Of a stretch of 64,000 nt of DNA, positions 11,725-20,507 are shown one piece after another. The notes under the pieces are model-generated. The model saw nothing but the letters and a program-made list of their open reading frames with translations. It did no database searches and was not told the origin of the DNA. Made by a program: the position numbers and the translations under genes. The stretch spans positions 2,232,001-2,296,000 of the forward strand of contig NC_008009.1 in assembly GCF_000014005.1 (NCBI RefSeq). Reading direction: 5' to 3'. The DNA is from Candidatus Koribacter versatilis Ellin345 (GTDB lineage: Bacteria; Acidobacteriota; Terriglobia; Terriglobales; Acidobacteriaceae). Each line of letters starts with the position of its first letter. The stretch's first letter is position 1.

Positions 11725-12443
11725 ACCGTTTGCTCCATTGCCTTGCTGGCGCAATGCTCGGCGGCGCGATGGGAACATTCGCGTGAGCGCATTTCGGACA
11801 CGATGTTGCCGATGCGAAGGTCACTCCCATTCTCGATCTTCATGATCTTCGAGGTGGCGCAGGACTACCAGATCATGCTGTCGCTGATGATCGCGAACGT
11901 CATTTCCTTCGCGGTCGCGCGCAGCTTCTAGCGTGAGTCGCTCTTCGACACGCTGGCACCACAGGACGGCATTCATCTTCCAGAAAAAGGTGAAGAGAAC
12001 CTCGGCGATCTCATAGTCGAGGCCGCCATGCGTCCACGGCGCGCGGTGCTCGATCCACAGTGGAGCGAAGCGCGCGTTACAAGAGGCATCCCGGTTCACA
12101 CAGCAGGCGTTTGCCATCACCGGACCGGGGCAGGAACTCTACGGCGTGGTCACCACGCCGATGGTCACGCGCGCAGTAGCAGGAGGAGACGGCGAGAAGA
12201 CCGTGTCCGAACTCGCGGTCTTAGCCTGTGGATATCGGACGTATCCCCGACCAGCCACTCTCGCTTGCACTGGAGAGACTCGGTGGCGGCGCCGCGCTGC
12301 TGCCGGTGGTGGGCCGACTCCGCCCGGATGTGCTCATCGGCGTGGTGGACGCTGAGGACGTGCTCCGGGTCTATGGGTTGACGCGCGGAGGTGGCAAGCA
12401 GGTCAAGCCGGAAGCCAGGGAGAGCAGCCTGGAGCGCCACTGA
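11725..12443 (+). pseudogene. Decayed second ClC chloride channel gene (C-terminal half only)
   Basis: Fragments in different frames align with the tail of the intact ClC gene just upstream. LAGAMLGGAMGTFA around 11740-11785 matches FIGAMLGGCVGTLA; then, after an in-frame TGA and a frame change, IFMIFEVAQDYQIMLSLMIAN at about 11838-11900 matches LMIFEMTQDYAVIVPLMISN; after a TAG at 11929-11931 the same frame continues as RESLFDTLAPQDGIHLP, matching YEALAIQDGVHLP. CBS-like pieces follow: ELYGVVTTPMVTRAV near 12130-12180 and IPDQPLSLALERLGGGAALLPVV in an open stretch 12228-12443. At least two stops, two frame changes and an internal deletion make a functional product very unlikely. The pieces are diverged from the upstream gene, so this is not a fresh duplication. 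Confidence 0.85.
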
Positions 12444-12515
12444 AGTTTTTACAAACGAAAAGCCGGTTTCCAATTACACTTGCACCGCTCCGTCACCGCC
12501 GTTGAGGTGATTTCC

Positions 12516-14402
12516 GTGTCGCGAAGCGTTTCCATTTTATATTCGCTGCTTGTGCTGAGCGGATGGGCTTGTGCTCAGGTGCTGAGCTTTCCCGCGTCCA
12601 ATCCAGCCGCCATTACTACGGGCGCGGGGTTGAACCTTGTCCAAGCCACGGTAATGGACAGCAATATCGCGCTGATCGATAGCTTGAATCATAGCCCATT
12701 AGAAAACCCTACCATTGCGCTTTCTAAGCTGGATCTGAAGGCACCGGGCAAAGCGCGTCAGGAGTATGAAAAGGGGTATCAGGCGCTCGCGAAGAAAGAC
12801 TTCACCCAGGCCTTGGGTCATCTCGAAAAAGCGACTGCGATCTATCCGAGTTACGTGTCGGCGTTCAATGCGCTCGGAGCAGCTCATTTAGGTCTGGGTC
12901 AAAGCGATGAGGCGCGCGCAGCGTTTGCCGAAGCAATATCGCTCGACGACCACCTGCCCAATTCTTATCTGAACATGGGCTGCGCGGAACTGGCTCTCAA
13001 GGATTACGCCGGCGCAGAGCGAGACATAACACAAGCTTCTTCCATGGCGCCTCTTGATTTTCAGGTGAAAGCAGCCCTCGCATACAGCCAATATATGAAC
13101 AACAACTATCAAGCTGTGGTTGCCACGGCGGATGACGTACATGCCCGCAAACACAGTGGCGCTGCGCTGGTTCATTTCTACGCCGCAGCTGCCTGGGATG
13201 CACAAGGAAACCCGGCGTATGCGCAGCGAGAACTCCGGCTTCTGATGAAAGAGGACCCAAAATCACCAGCGGCGATCCAAGCGAAAAGCTTGATGCAACA
13301 GTTGCAAGATGAAGGCGTTCACTCCAAGAAGACGACCCGTGTTGAGAGCGGCGACCTGACTCTCGTCTCGAAAGTCTCTCTCCAAGTACCGTCCGACGAC
13401 GAGGATGCTGAGCAAAAGAAAAAGCAAGATCAGAAAGAGTTAGCACAGCTCAACGATGCGGATGCTCTGGACCGTACCCAACAGGATGCTGCTGGTGAGG
13501 GAGTAGCTTCGGTCGCCACGCCCGAGTCTGCAGGTGGCACGACCGGCTACACATTCCACGCCTCCACCGATGAGGTGGCGGTCCTCTTTGCTGCGACCGA
13601 CCACGGAAGGGCCGTGCCTGATCTCGACGTGAAAGACATCAAGCTGTTGGATGGCCGCCACGCTCCTGCGCTGGTCACCGGCTTCCGCAATGAGGCTCAG
13701 CTCCCCTTACGCATTGGATTGGTGATTGATACCAGTGCTTCCATCGCGGGCCGATTCAAGTTCGAGCAGGACGCGGCTGGCGAATTTCTTCAGAGAGTCC
13801 TTACTGGCCCCGAAGATCTCGGTTTCGTTGTCGGATTCTCGAACTCCATTCTCATGGCGCAGGACTTTACGCACGATTCGAAGCAAATTGCCCACAGCAT
13901 TCAGGCCTTTGCTCCCTCCGGTGGTACAGCGCTTTGGGATGCAGTGAATTTCGCGGCGGAGAAACTGGCTAGCCATCCGGAGAGGCAGCCGGTGGCGAAG
14001 ATCCTTATTGTCATCAGTGATGGAGAAGACAACTCAAGCGCCACCACGGCAAAACAGGCGATCCAACGCGCCCAGAGTGAAGAGGTGGCGGTTTACGCAA
14101 TCAACACGCTTGAAATTACGCAACGTTCGGAGGAGCCTCCGGTCGGCGTGCGCGCTCTGAAAACACTGGCGGAGATGACCGGCGGCGCAGCCTTCACTCC
14201 CGGATCAGTGCGGTGGCTCAACAGCAGCTTGAACGATCTCCAGCAAGTCATCCGTAGTCGATATCTCATCACATACAAGCCTTCAGGATTTAAACGGGAC
14301 GGCAGCTATCGCCGGGTGCAAGTAGCGGCAGAGAAAGATGGACGTAAACTGCATGTGGTCTCGCGCAGCGGCTACTACGCGACAGAGAAGCCCGCGAATT
14401 GA
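12516..14402 (+). CDS. Secreted TPR and VWFA-domain protein (Acidobacteria-type)
   Basis: A secreted protein of about 628 residues. A signal peptide (SILYSLLVLSGWACAQ) is followed by a TPR region, in which YEKGYQALAKKDFTQALGHLEKATAIYP and the next two units are recognisable, then a charged linker (EDAEQKKKQDQKELAQL), and a von Willebrand A domain with the MIDAS motif DTSAS in IGLVIDTSASIAGRF and the later ISDGEDNSS. The VWFA part fits the TIGR03436 family found mainly in Acidobacteriota; its role is unknown, but VWA domains usually bind proteins through a metal ion. GTG 12516 is chosen because GAGGTG sits 6 nt upstream and it gives a clean signal peptide; TTG 12480 is possible. Confidence 0.83.
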   Translation: MSRSVSILYSLLVLSGWACAQVLSFPASNPAAITTGAGLNLVQATVMDSNIALIDSLNHSPLENPTIALSKLDLKAPGKARQEYEKGYQALAKKDFTQALGHLEKATAIYPSYVSAFNALGAAHLGLGQSDEARAAFAEAISLDDHLPNSYLNMGCAELALKDYAGAERDITQASSMAPLDFQVKAALAYSQYMNNNYQAVVATADDVHARKHSGAALVHFYAAAAWDAQGNPAYAQRELRLLMKEDPKSPAAIQAKSLMQQLQDEGVHSKKTTRVESGDLTLVSKVSLQVPSDDEDAEQKKKQDQKELAQLNDADALDRTQQDAAGEGVASVATPESAGGTTGYTFHASTDEVAVLFAATDHGRAVPDLDVKDIKLLDGRHAPALVTGFRNEAQLPLRIGLVIDTSASIAGRFKFEQDAAGEFLQRVLTGPEDLGFVVGFSNSILMAQDFTHDSKQIAHSIQAFAPSGGTALWDAVNFAAEKLASHPERQPVAKILIVISDGEDNSSATTAKQAIQRAQSEEVAVYAINTLEITQRSEEPPVGVRALKTLAEMTGGAAFTPGSVRWLNSSLNDLQQVIRSRYLITYKPSGFKRDGSYRRVQVAAEKDGRKLHVVSRSGYYATEKPAN

Positions 14403-14446
14403 TTCTCGGTGTTAAGAGCGCTTCGATCCTGGGGCGAATTGTTGCC

Positions 14447-14851
14447 ATGGAAAAACGCTTGAGAACACGAGCGAGTCTTTTTGTTGCGACTGTTTCCACA
14501 CTATGCTGTTGGGGCTGTGGCTCAGACCACTTGGATTGCACACCTTCGCCCCCCTCCGGTGCGGTTACGCCCGCGAGTGCGACGGCTGATCACGCCGCAG
14601 CGGCGCCAGGAAATCAAGCGCAGTTCCAAATGAAACTCAGCGGCGGCCGGGTGCCCATGGGATGCTCAGTTCCTCCACAAGCGTTTATGCAAACCTGGGT
14701 ATCTTCCGATCCTGCGGATGTCCAGTTCAGTAACACGATGCCCGGACTCGCGACCTGTGCGAACGCAACGTCCGGTGTGGTGACGGTAACGGCGACCCAG
14801 AAGCTCAGCGGCCAAACCGCGCAAGCGTCGGCTAAGCTCACGTGCAACTGA
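14447..14851 (+). CDS. Small secreted lipoprotein of unknown function
   Basis: A 134-residue protein with a signal peptide that ends in LCCWGCGSD, a plausible lipobox, so it may be lipidated by Lgt and cut by LspA (gene at 4762). The mature part is Ala/Ser/Thr-rich with four or five further Cys residues (LDCTPSP, MGCSVPP, LATCANA, KLTCN), suggesting disulfides. The pattern TVTATQKLSGQTAQASAKLTC resembles the end of a bacterial Ig-like (Big_2) strand set, but I do not assign a family. It starts 45 bp after the VWFA gene and may share its transcript. It is convergent with the iron operon, 16 bp away. Confidence 0.6.
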   Translation: MEKRLRTRASLFVATVSTLCCWGCGSDHLDCTPSPPSGAVTPASATADHAAAAPGNQAQFQMKLSGGRVPMGCSVPPQAFMQTWVSSDPADVQFSNTMPGLATCANATSGVVTVTATQKLSGQTAQASAKLTCN

Positions 14852-14867
14852 ACTCACCTGCAAATAG

Positions 14868-16094
14868 CTATTGCCGAACGTTTTCCTCGACGGCATCGTG
14901 CCCGAGTAACCGTGCAGCCCGGCAACATGCTCCCATTGGGATCGGCGCGCCATGCGGGCACGCCCGCGGGTGATTGAGGAAGGTGCATATCTTCTCGGTC
15001 GCTTCTGGTGAGAGGATGTGCTCGAACTTGCAGGCCTGCTCCTCGATCTCTTCCTGGTTTTGCATTTGAAAGCTTTGCGTGAAGAGCCGCTCCGCAAGAC
15101 GGTGACGGCGAATGATGCTCTCCGCCATCTCGCGGCCGCGCTGGGTGAACTGCACGATGAACTCGCCGTCCTCAGGAAGAACGTGTTGCTGCTGACGGAT
15201 TGCGTCGTGGCACGGATTGATGACGCGCTTGTGTCCGTGCGACTTTGGGCCGTGTTTCTGCATGGTCAAGAGTCCGAGCTCGACCATCTTTTCGACAGCA
15301 ATGGGGACGGGCAACGCGCCGTGATCGTCGAGGCGACCAACCTCGGCAAGTTCGCCGTGTTCTTCCGTGACCCAGATTTCTTCGAGTAATTCGTCGAACT
15401 GTTCCTGGTCGTTAAGCGAGAAGATCTGTTCGTGGCTCAAGCGGCCGTGATGCAACTCGATCATGCGATCCGCGAGGCGCGCCATTACAGGATCATGCGT
15501 GACCATCACGATGGTGCGTCCGGCGTCGTGGAGTTCACGCAGGAGTCGGAGCACGATCTCTTCGTTCTGAGCGTCGAGATTGCCGGTGGGCTCGTCGGCG
15601 AGGATGATCTTGGGGTCGTTGATAAGAGCGCGCGCAATGCAAACGCGCTGCTGTTCGCCGCCGGAGAGCTGCGAGGGAAGATGATTGGCGCGATCAGCCA
15701 GACCCACGCGCTCCAGCGCCTGGCGCGCTTCCTGCTCGTCGGTCATGCTGTGAAAGTATTGCGCGAGCATGACGTTCTCAATCGCGGTGAGATACGGAAT
15801 CAGATGGAATTGCTGGAAGACGAAGCCAATCTTCTCAGCCCGTACGCGAGTCAGTTCAGAAGGCGGCAGTTCTGCGACGTTTTCGCCGTCGAGCCATATG
15901 GCGCCGCTGCTCGGCTGGTCCAGGCAACCGATGAGATTGACGAGCGTCGATTTGCCGGAGCCGCTAGGGCCCATGACGGCGAGCCACTCGCCGGGATTCA
16001 CGTGCAAGCTCACGTCGTCAAGCGCCTTGAGCATGGCGGCATCGCGCTCGGCGCGTGCAGGGTACAGCTTGCTGACGTGTTCCAGCCGGATCAT
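14868..16094 (-). CDS. MacB-type ABC ATPase fused to a DtxR-family metalloregulator domain
   Basis: A 408-residue fusion. Residues 1-225 are a complete MacB/LolD-type ATPase: Walker [10 protein letters not shown] (42-50), signature LSGGEQQR (143-150), Walker B ILADEP (164-169) and switch His200. Residues about 230-395 match DtxR/IdeR/MntR regulators: a winged-helix part ([16 protein letters not shown] to [12 protein letters not shown]), then [37 protein letters not shown] and CPHGAPIP. By hand alignment with DtxR, His331, Glu335, Cys355, Glu358 and His359 match metal ligands His79, Glu83, Cys102, Glu105 and His106; the DtxR His98 position is Glu351. About 30 residues rich in His and Cys (279-311) are inserted after the wing. 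Normal ATPases of this type end near residue 230. It is the last gene of the iron operon, abutting the permease. Inference: an ATPase that senses Fe(II) or Mn(II), or that doubles as the operon's regulator. Confidence 0.9.
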   Translation of the reverse strand: MIRLEHVSKLYPARAERDAAMLKALDDVSLHVNPGEWLAVMGPSGSGKSTLVNLIGCLDQPSSGAIWLDGENVAELPPSELTRVRAEKIGFVFQQFHLIPYLTAIENVMLAQYFHSMTDEQEARQALERVGLADRANHLPSQLSGGEQQRVCIARALINDPKIILADEPTGNLDAQNEEIVLRLLRELHDAGRTIVMVTHDPVMARLADRMIELHHGRLSHEQIFSLNDQEQFDELLEEIWVTEEHGELAEVGRLDDHGALPVPIAVEKMVELGLLTMQKHGPKSHGHKRVINPCHDAIRQQQHVLPEDGEFIVQFTQRGREMAESIIRRHRLAERLFTQSFQMQNQEEIEEQACKFEHILSPEATEKICTFLNHPRACPHGAPIPMGACCRAARLLGHDAVEENVRQ

Positions 16095-17207
16095 TTACTC
16101 ACCCCTCAAAATGGTAGCAGGCTGCACCCGACGCAACAGGCCGATCGGCAGCAGGGCTGAAATCAGCGCCAGCGCAACACTGCCGACAAGCACCATCGGC
16201 AACACAGAAAACCGCGGCGTGATTGCAGCCTGAAAGTTTGCCCGCGCAATCCACGCGGCGACGCCGAGTCCGACAACGAAGCCTGCAATTGCGCCGACAA
16301 CGCCGAGCGCAGCGGCTTCGGCGGCGAAGAAGCCGGTGATGATTCGTTCCGAAGCACCAAGTGCTTTCATGATGGCGAAATTCTTACGCTGTTCCATGAC
16401 CCAGGCCGTGAGCGTCGCTACCACGCAGAGAATCGCGGTAACGATGATGACGATGGCCGATGCCAGCAACGCGGCGCGCGCTTTTCCGAGAACACGGCCT
16501 TCGGCTTCGACGATCTGGCGGACGGGTTTAACCTCAGCAGCGGGTAGGTCTGCCACAAGTTGCTCTCGAATGGCTTCGACTTCCGCTGCGGTACCATTTG
16601 CTCCGACTTCGATGGTCGAAGGCTGCAGGCCGGCCCACGCGGTGAAGTCGGGAAGCGAAAGATAAACGCGGCTATCTTCATCCGCTCCGGTGTTGAGCGT
16701 CCCTGCGGGCGAGATCTGCAGGGCCTTGCCGTTAAAGGTCAGCGAAAACGGAGCGCCGTCGCGCGAAAGATTTTCCATCGCCCGCGCACCGACCAGGGCA
16801 GACATCGGCTTCTCGGGCCAAACCGCCACAGACCACCAGCGATTTAATTGCTTAACCCGGGCGAAGTCCGTTCCTGCAACGACGACCGGCTTCTCGTTCG
16901 CGCTCTTGGCGACAGCATAGCTGAACGGAACAGCAGTCCCGCGTCCCGCTAATGTCTTGTCCACAGTCCCGAGCGCATCTTCTGGGAGAGAACCGCCATC
17001 CCTGCCGACGATGATGATATTCGCCCCATAATTGCGGAACTCTTTCTGCAGCTTTGATTGCATGTCGACATAGATGTTCAGCATCGCGGTTGCGACCGAT
17101 GCGGCGACGACCACTGCTAGCAGCGCCGCCATAGCGCTGCCTTTGCGCACGAGCGCCGCACGCATCATCATGCGCAGGAACATGCCGGAGTTGCCGCGGC
17201 GCGCCAC
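16095..17207 (-). CDS. FtsX/MacB-type ABC transporter permease (second subunit)
   Basis: A 370-residue permease with the MacB/LolC/FtsX layout: one N-terminal membrane segment (AALLAVVVAASVATAML), a large periplasmic domain (KLQKEFRNYGANIIIVG onward), then three C-terminal segments with the coupling-region block MEQRKNFAIMKALGASERII. The protein ends in VQPATILRGE, the usual FtsX tail. The GTG start overlaps the stop of the first permease by one base (TAGTG), implying translational coupling; ATG 17183 is an alternative. The ATPase gene begins at the next base after its stop. Together with the paralogous permease it should form a heterodimeric membrane part. Confidence 0.88.
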   Translation of the reverse strand: MARRGNSGMFLRMMMRAALVRKGSAMAALLAVVVAASVATAMLNIYVDMQSKLQKEFRNYGANIIIVGRDGGSLPEDALGTVDKTLAGRGTAVPFSYAVAKSANEKPVVVAGTDFARVKQLNRWWSVAVWPEKPMSALVGARAMENLSRDGAPFSLTFNGKALQISPAGTLNTGADEDSRVYLSLPDFTAWAGLQPSTIEVGANGTAAEVEAIREQLVADLPAAEVKPVRQIVEAEGRVLGKARAALLASAIVIIVTAILCVVATLTAWVMEQRKNFAIMKALGASERIITGFFAAEAAALGVVGAIAGFVVGLGVAAWIARANFQAAITPRFSVLPMVLVGSVALALISALLPIGLLRRVQPATILRGE

Positions 17208-18463
17208 TACGCCTCACCTCGCAGCACCATCACGGGTTCGTAACGCAGGGCTTTACGAATGGATGCCGCGCTCCCGACGAACGTCACGATTGCTGCGATC
17301 GTCAACACGACAGGGAAGAGCACAGGCGAGATCGAAACCTGTGACCCGAAGATCCAGAGTCCGATACGCCGTGCCAGCAGGGCTCCAATGCCGAAGCCGA
17401 CAGCGCCGCCTATGAGAGCGAGCAGCGCCGCTTCGGTGAAGAACAGACCGGCGATTGCTGAGTTTGCTGCTCCCATGGCTTTCATCAAGCCGACTTCGCT
17501 GCGGCGTTCGAGGATCGCTGTCGCCATCGCCGCAGAAACCGCGAGTGCAGATGCGAGAAGAGCTGCGATCGTCACCAGCAACATCAGCCCTTCAATGCGC
17601 GAGAGCACATTGCCTTCGTTCTGCGATACCTGGCGGATCTCCACCGCGCGTGCTCCGGGAATTGCTTCCTGCAACTGAAACGCGATGGATTTCGCATAAG
17701 GCGAGCAAAACCAGCGATCGAAATCGGTCTTGCTCAGTGCTTTCGGGTTCCTGCGGGCAAAATCGTCTTCCGGCTTGGTCAGCGCACTGACCTGGATGTT
17801 TTTCACGACCCCTGGGCGTCCCAGTACAGCCTGCGCCAAGGTCATCGGCGCGATGATCTGGTTATCTTCCGCCCCGCCGGTATTCAATACACCGGAAACC
17901 TGTAGGGAACGAGCGCCAATATCAACGTGATCCCCGTCTTTTACTCCGAGTGAGTTGGCCAGCGTCGCTCCGACGAGTACATCGCTTGAATCGTCTTTGG
18001 GCCATTCGCCCGCGACCTTCCACCACGGCGATATCTTGCGCACGCCGGTGGTGAAATCTTCTTTGCCGTAGCGAAGTTGCTTCTCGAAATACGTGCCGAC
18101 GAGATCGGCTCGCGCGCCGTTGGAGAGCGTTACTGGCACCGGAAGAAACGGCGCGAAACCCTGGATATTGTTTCTCCAGAAGATGCCCTTGATCTCGGGG
18201 AGATCTTTTTCGGCGAGATATGCGCCGTCGTTTACCGGCTTCAGATCTACGCCGCCGATGCGCACTTCCAACGTGTCGGCCTGCGGGGTGACCGCGATAT
18301 TCGCGCCGTAGCTGCGCAGTTCGCGATTGATCTTGTCGCCGATGTCGGTGGCCACAGCGATCATCGCAGTCGCCACGGTTACGCCTAACGCAATCGACAC
18401 CCCCGCGAGCAACTTGCGCCGCTGCTGCCGTCGAAACGACTGGTAAACAAGCCGAAGGAACAT
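17207..18463 (-). CDS. FtsX/MacB-type ABC transporter permease (first subunit)
   Basis: A 418-residue paralogue of the next gene, with the same order: N-terminal segment LAGVSIALGVTVATAMIAV, periplasmic domain beginning NRELRSYGANIAVTPQ, three C-terminal membrane segments, the block LERRSEVGLMKAMGAANSAI, and the tail RYEPVMVLRGEA. The shared RxYGANI sequence at the start of both periplasmic domains shows a common origin. Permeases of this pair type occur beside FTR1 in iron-uptake clusters of other bacteria (for example the Campylobacter P19 locus, from general knowledge). It starts 3 bp after the FTR1 gene. Confidence 0.88.
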   Translation of the reverse strand: MFLRLVYQSFRRQQRRKLLAGVSIALGVTVATAMIAVATDIGDKINRELRSYGANIAVTPQADTLEVRIGGVDLKPVNDGAYLAEKDLPEIKGIFWRNNIQGFAPFLPVPVTLSNGARADLVGTYFEKQLRYGKEDFTTGVRKISPWWKVAGEWPKDDSSDVLVGATLANSLGVKDGDHVDIGARSLQVSGVLNTGGAEDNQIIAPMTLAQAVLGRPGVVKNIQVSALTKPEDDFARRNPKALSKTDFDRWFCSPYAKSIAFQLQEAIPGARAVEIRQVSQNEGNVLSRIEGLMLLVTIAALLASALAVSAAMATAILERRSEVGLMKAMGAANSAIAGLFFTEAALLALIGGAVGFGIGALLARRIGLWIFGSQVSISPVLFPVVLTIAAIVTFVGSAASIRKALRYEPVMVLRGEA

Positions 18464-18466
18464 TGC

Positions 18467-19720
18467 CTATTTCTTCTGGAAGAGGTGCAGGCCGCCGTTC
18501 ACATCGGCTGCCGTCAGGATCACCGAATCTGTCGTTGTTACCGACTTCAGCGGAACCGGGTTGCATCCGCCCGACGTCCCTACCGACTGCGGATTAATTG
18601 GCGCTGCGCAGTTCTTGCACGTCAGTCCCTGCTGCGATTCGTAGAAGCCAACCGGGCCGCAGATCTCGCAGGCATCAAAGACGGTCGCGATCTTGCCATC
18701 TGGCTTCTGGTAAAGCAAGAAGCGCACTTCGGTTCCGCCAATGGTCGTCTCGTAGCGGTGCAGGTGTCCATCGGCCACCTGGGAGAGCGGAATCGTCGCC
18801 TTGCCATCAGTGAAATTGACCAAAGTCGCAGGCGACAGGGCAGAGGCGCTTTTCGCATAGATGAACTGTGCCGTCACCATGATGATGAAGACGAACGAGC
18901 AGATGTAGAGAGCCGAAGCCCAGAAGCGCTCGCGACGCGCCGTCCATTCCGCCTTGCGTCGTTCGGCAGCGTTGGCGTTCTGAACGACTGCGGCTGCGCG
19001 GTGACGGTATTCGAAGAGCACCATCATCGCAGCGAGCACCAGGATCGTCACGAAGAAGAACATGTCGTTGCGTACGATGGGACCGATCATCGACATCTCC
19101 TGCTTACTCGATGGCAGCACGCCGTTTTCGGAGAGCTCATGCAGGCCGGAGACGACCAACTGGAACGCAACAAAGAACAGGATCACAGTGGTGACCTTGA
19201 AAAACTTCTGGAGATTGACCTTTACGGTCCCCCGGACAAACATCACGCCGAAAGCAACGGCTAGTGCGATTCCGATCAGGGTTCCGAGAAAGTTCAAGAG
19301 CTCAGTCGTGTTCAGGGAGACCGCGGAGAGGATTAGGACGGTCTCGACTCCCTCGCGCAGGATCATCAGGAACACGAAAAGAAACAGGCCGATTTGTGAA
19401 CCGCGCGAGGTGAGGGAACCAATCTTCGTTTCAATGTCGCTCTTCATGCGGCGGCCTGTCTTCATCATGAAGACAACCATGCTGATGACGAAGACCGCGG
19501 CGACCAGCATCACCCAGCCTTCCACGATGTCGGTGTTCAGGTTCAGCCGTGAAACCACGATGGCGGTGGCAATGCTGCCGAGGACGGCAGCGCCTAACCC
19601 GCTGTAGACATACTTTTTAAGTTCGCCGCGCCCGATCTTATTGAGATAGGCGAGGGTGATGCCGATAATAAGTGCCGCTTCTACGCCTTCGCGCAGGGTT
19701 ATGACGAGGGCCTCGATCAT
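18467..19720 (-). CDS. FTR1-family iron permease fused to a DUF2318 domain
   Basis: A membrane protein of 417 residues. The N-terminal part (about 1-275) is an FTR1/EfeU permease with both essential REGxE motifs, ITLREGVEAALIIG (10-14) and LMILREGVETVLIL (about 121-125), within seven hydrophobic helices. The C-terminal part, after another membrane segment (ALYICSFVFIIMVTAQFIYA), is a DUF2318-type domain: ATIPLSQVADGHLHRYE, FDACEICGPVGFY and LTCKNCAAPIN, with two CxxC pairs that could hold metal or an Fe-S centre. DUF2318 is a separate gene in several known FTR1 clusters; here it is fused. ATG 19720 is chosen because FTR1 proteins start at this helix. First gene of the operon, 22 bp behind a Fur-like palindrome. 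I see no P19 or EfeO/EfeB gene nearby. Confidence 0.92.
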   Translation of the reverse strand: MIEALVITLREGVEAALIIGITLAYLNKIGRGELKKYVYSGLGAAVLGSIATAIVVSRLNLNTDIVEGWVMLVAAVFVISMVVFMMKTGRRMKSDIETKIGSLTSRGSQIGLFLFVFLMILREGVETVLILSAVSLNTTELLNFLGTLIGIALAVAFGVMFVRGTVKVNLQKFFKVTTVILFFVAFQLVVSGLHELSENGVLPSSKQEMSMIGPIVRNDMFFFVTILVLAAMMVLFEYRHRAAAVVQNANAAERRKAEWTARRERFWASALYICSFVFIIMVTAQFIYAKSASALSPATLVNFTDGKATIPLSQVADGHLHRYETTIGGTEVRFLLYQKPDGKIATVFDACEICGPVGFYESQQGLTCKNCAAPINPQSVGTSGGCNPVPLKSVTTTDSVILTAADVNGGLHLFQKK

Positions 19721-19741
19721 GAAAGGTGGACCCGCTTTCGG

Positions 19742-19770
19742 TAAATGAAAATGAATTTCATTTTCATTTA
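19742..19770 (-). promoter_or_regulatory. Fur-like operator palindrome in front of the iron operon
   Basis: A perfect inverted repeat: 13-nt arms TAAATGAAAATGA and its complement around the centre ATT. The inner part (TGAAAATGA and mirror) fits the 7-1-7 Fur-box pattern TGATAAT-n-ATTATCA with A-to-A/T changes; it does not look like the DtxR/IdeR consensus TTAGGTTAG. It sits 22 bp upstream of the FTR1 start and about 160 bp from pdxT on the other strand, so the iron operon is the likely target. Confidence 0.75.
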
Positions 19771-19928
19771 ATATTATATGGCGCGCCTCCAGCCCGGTCA
19801 ATGACTCGCCGTCACACGTCTGTGTGACAAGCCCAACGGCAACTCCTTGCAGTAAATGGCGTTCTCGCCCAGCCTCCATTGCGCCCTACCACCGCATCCG
19901 GAGCTCGCTTTGTTAATCTAGCCGTACG

Positions 19929-20507
19929 ATGAAAATCGGTGTCCTTGCACTTCAGGGCGACTTCGATGCCCACCGCCAGGTGCTGGAGAGGCTTGGCGCG
20001 GATGTGGTCATGGTGCGCAAGCCGGAGCAGTTGCGCGAAATCGAGGGCCTCGTCATCCCTGGCGGCGAATCCAGCACCTTCCTAAAACTGCTTGGCGATG
20101 CCGGCTTCGAGGAGTTGAGGAAGTTCGTCACCACCAAGCCGTCCTTCGGCACCTGTGCCGGCGCGATCATGCTGGCCAAGCAGGTTGAGAACCCCGCACA
20201 GAAGGGAACGGGCGCGCTCGACATCCGGGTGCGCCGTAACGCCTACGGACGCCAGATCGAGAGCGCCATCCTCACCAGTGAATGCTCGCTGCCGGGTGGC
20301 GAGATGGAAATGGTTTACATCCGCGCGCCGCGAATCGAAGAGGTTGGGCCGGGCGTCGAGGTGCTAGCCAAGCGTGACGGGCATCCCGTTCTCGTTCGCC
20401 AAGGCAAGGTGTTGGCCGCGACCTTCCACCCCGAACTCACGGGCGACACGCGCGTCCATGAACTGTTCCTCAAAATGGTGCGCAACGGAAACTCAGGAGA
20501 AAAGTGA
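19929..20507 (+). CDS. pdxT: Pyridoxal 5'-phosphate synthase, glutaminase subunit PdxT
   Basis: Class I glutamine amidotransferase of 192 residues that releases ammonia from glutamine for PdxS (gene at 682). The family blocks are clear: [28 protein letters not shown], the nucleophile Cys in [11 protein letters not shown], and the His-Glu pair in [11 protein letters not shown]. The length is normal. In many bacteria pdxS and pdxT are adjacent; here they are 18 kb apart but on the same strand. The next gene, a glutathione peroxidase, overlaps its stop by one base (TGATG), so the two are translationally coupled. Confidence 0.97.
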   Translation: MKIGVLALQGDFDAHRQVLERLGADVVMVRKPEQLREIEGLVIPGGESSTFLKLLGDAGFEELRKFVTTKPSFGTCAGAIMLAKQVENPAQKGTGALDIRVRRNAYGRQIESAILTSECSLPGGEMEMVYIRAPRIEEVGPGVEVLAKRDGHPVLVRQGKVLAATFHPELTGDTRVHELFLKMVRNGNSGEK

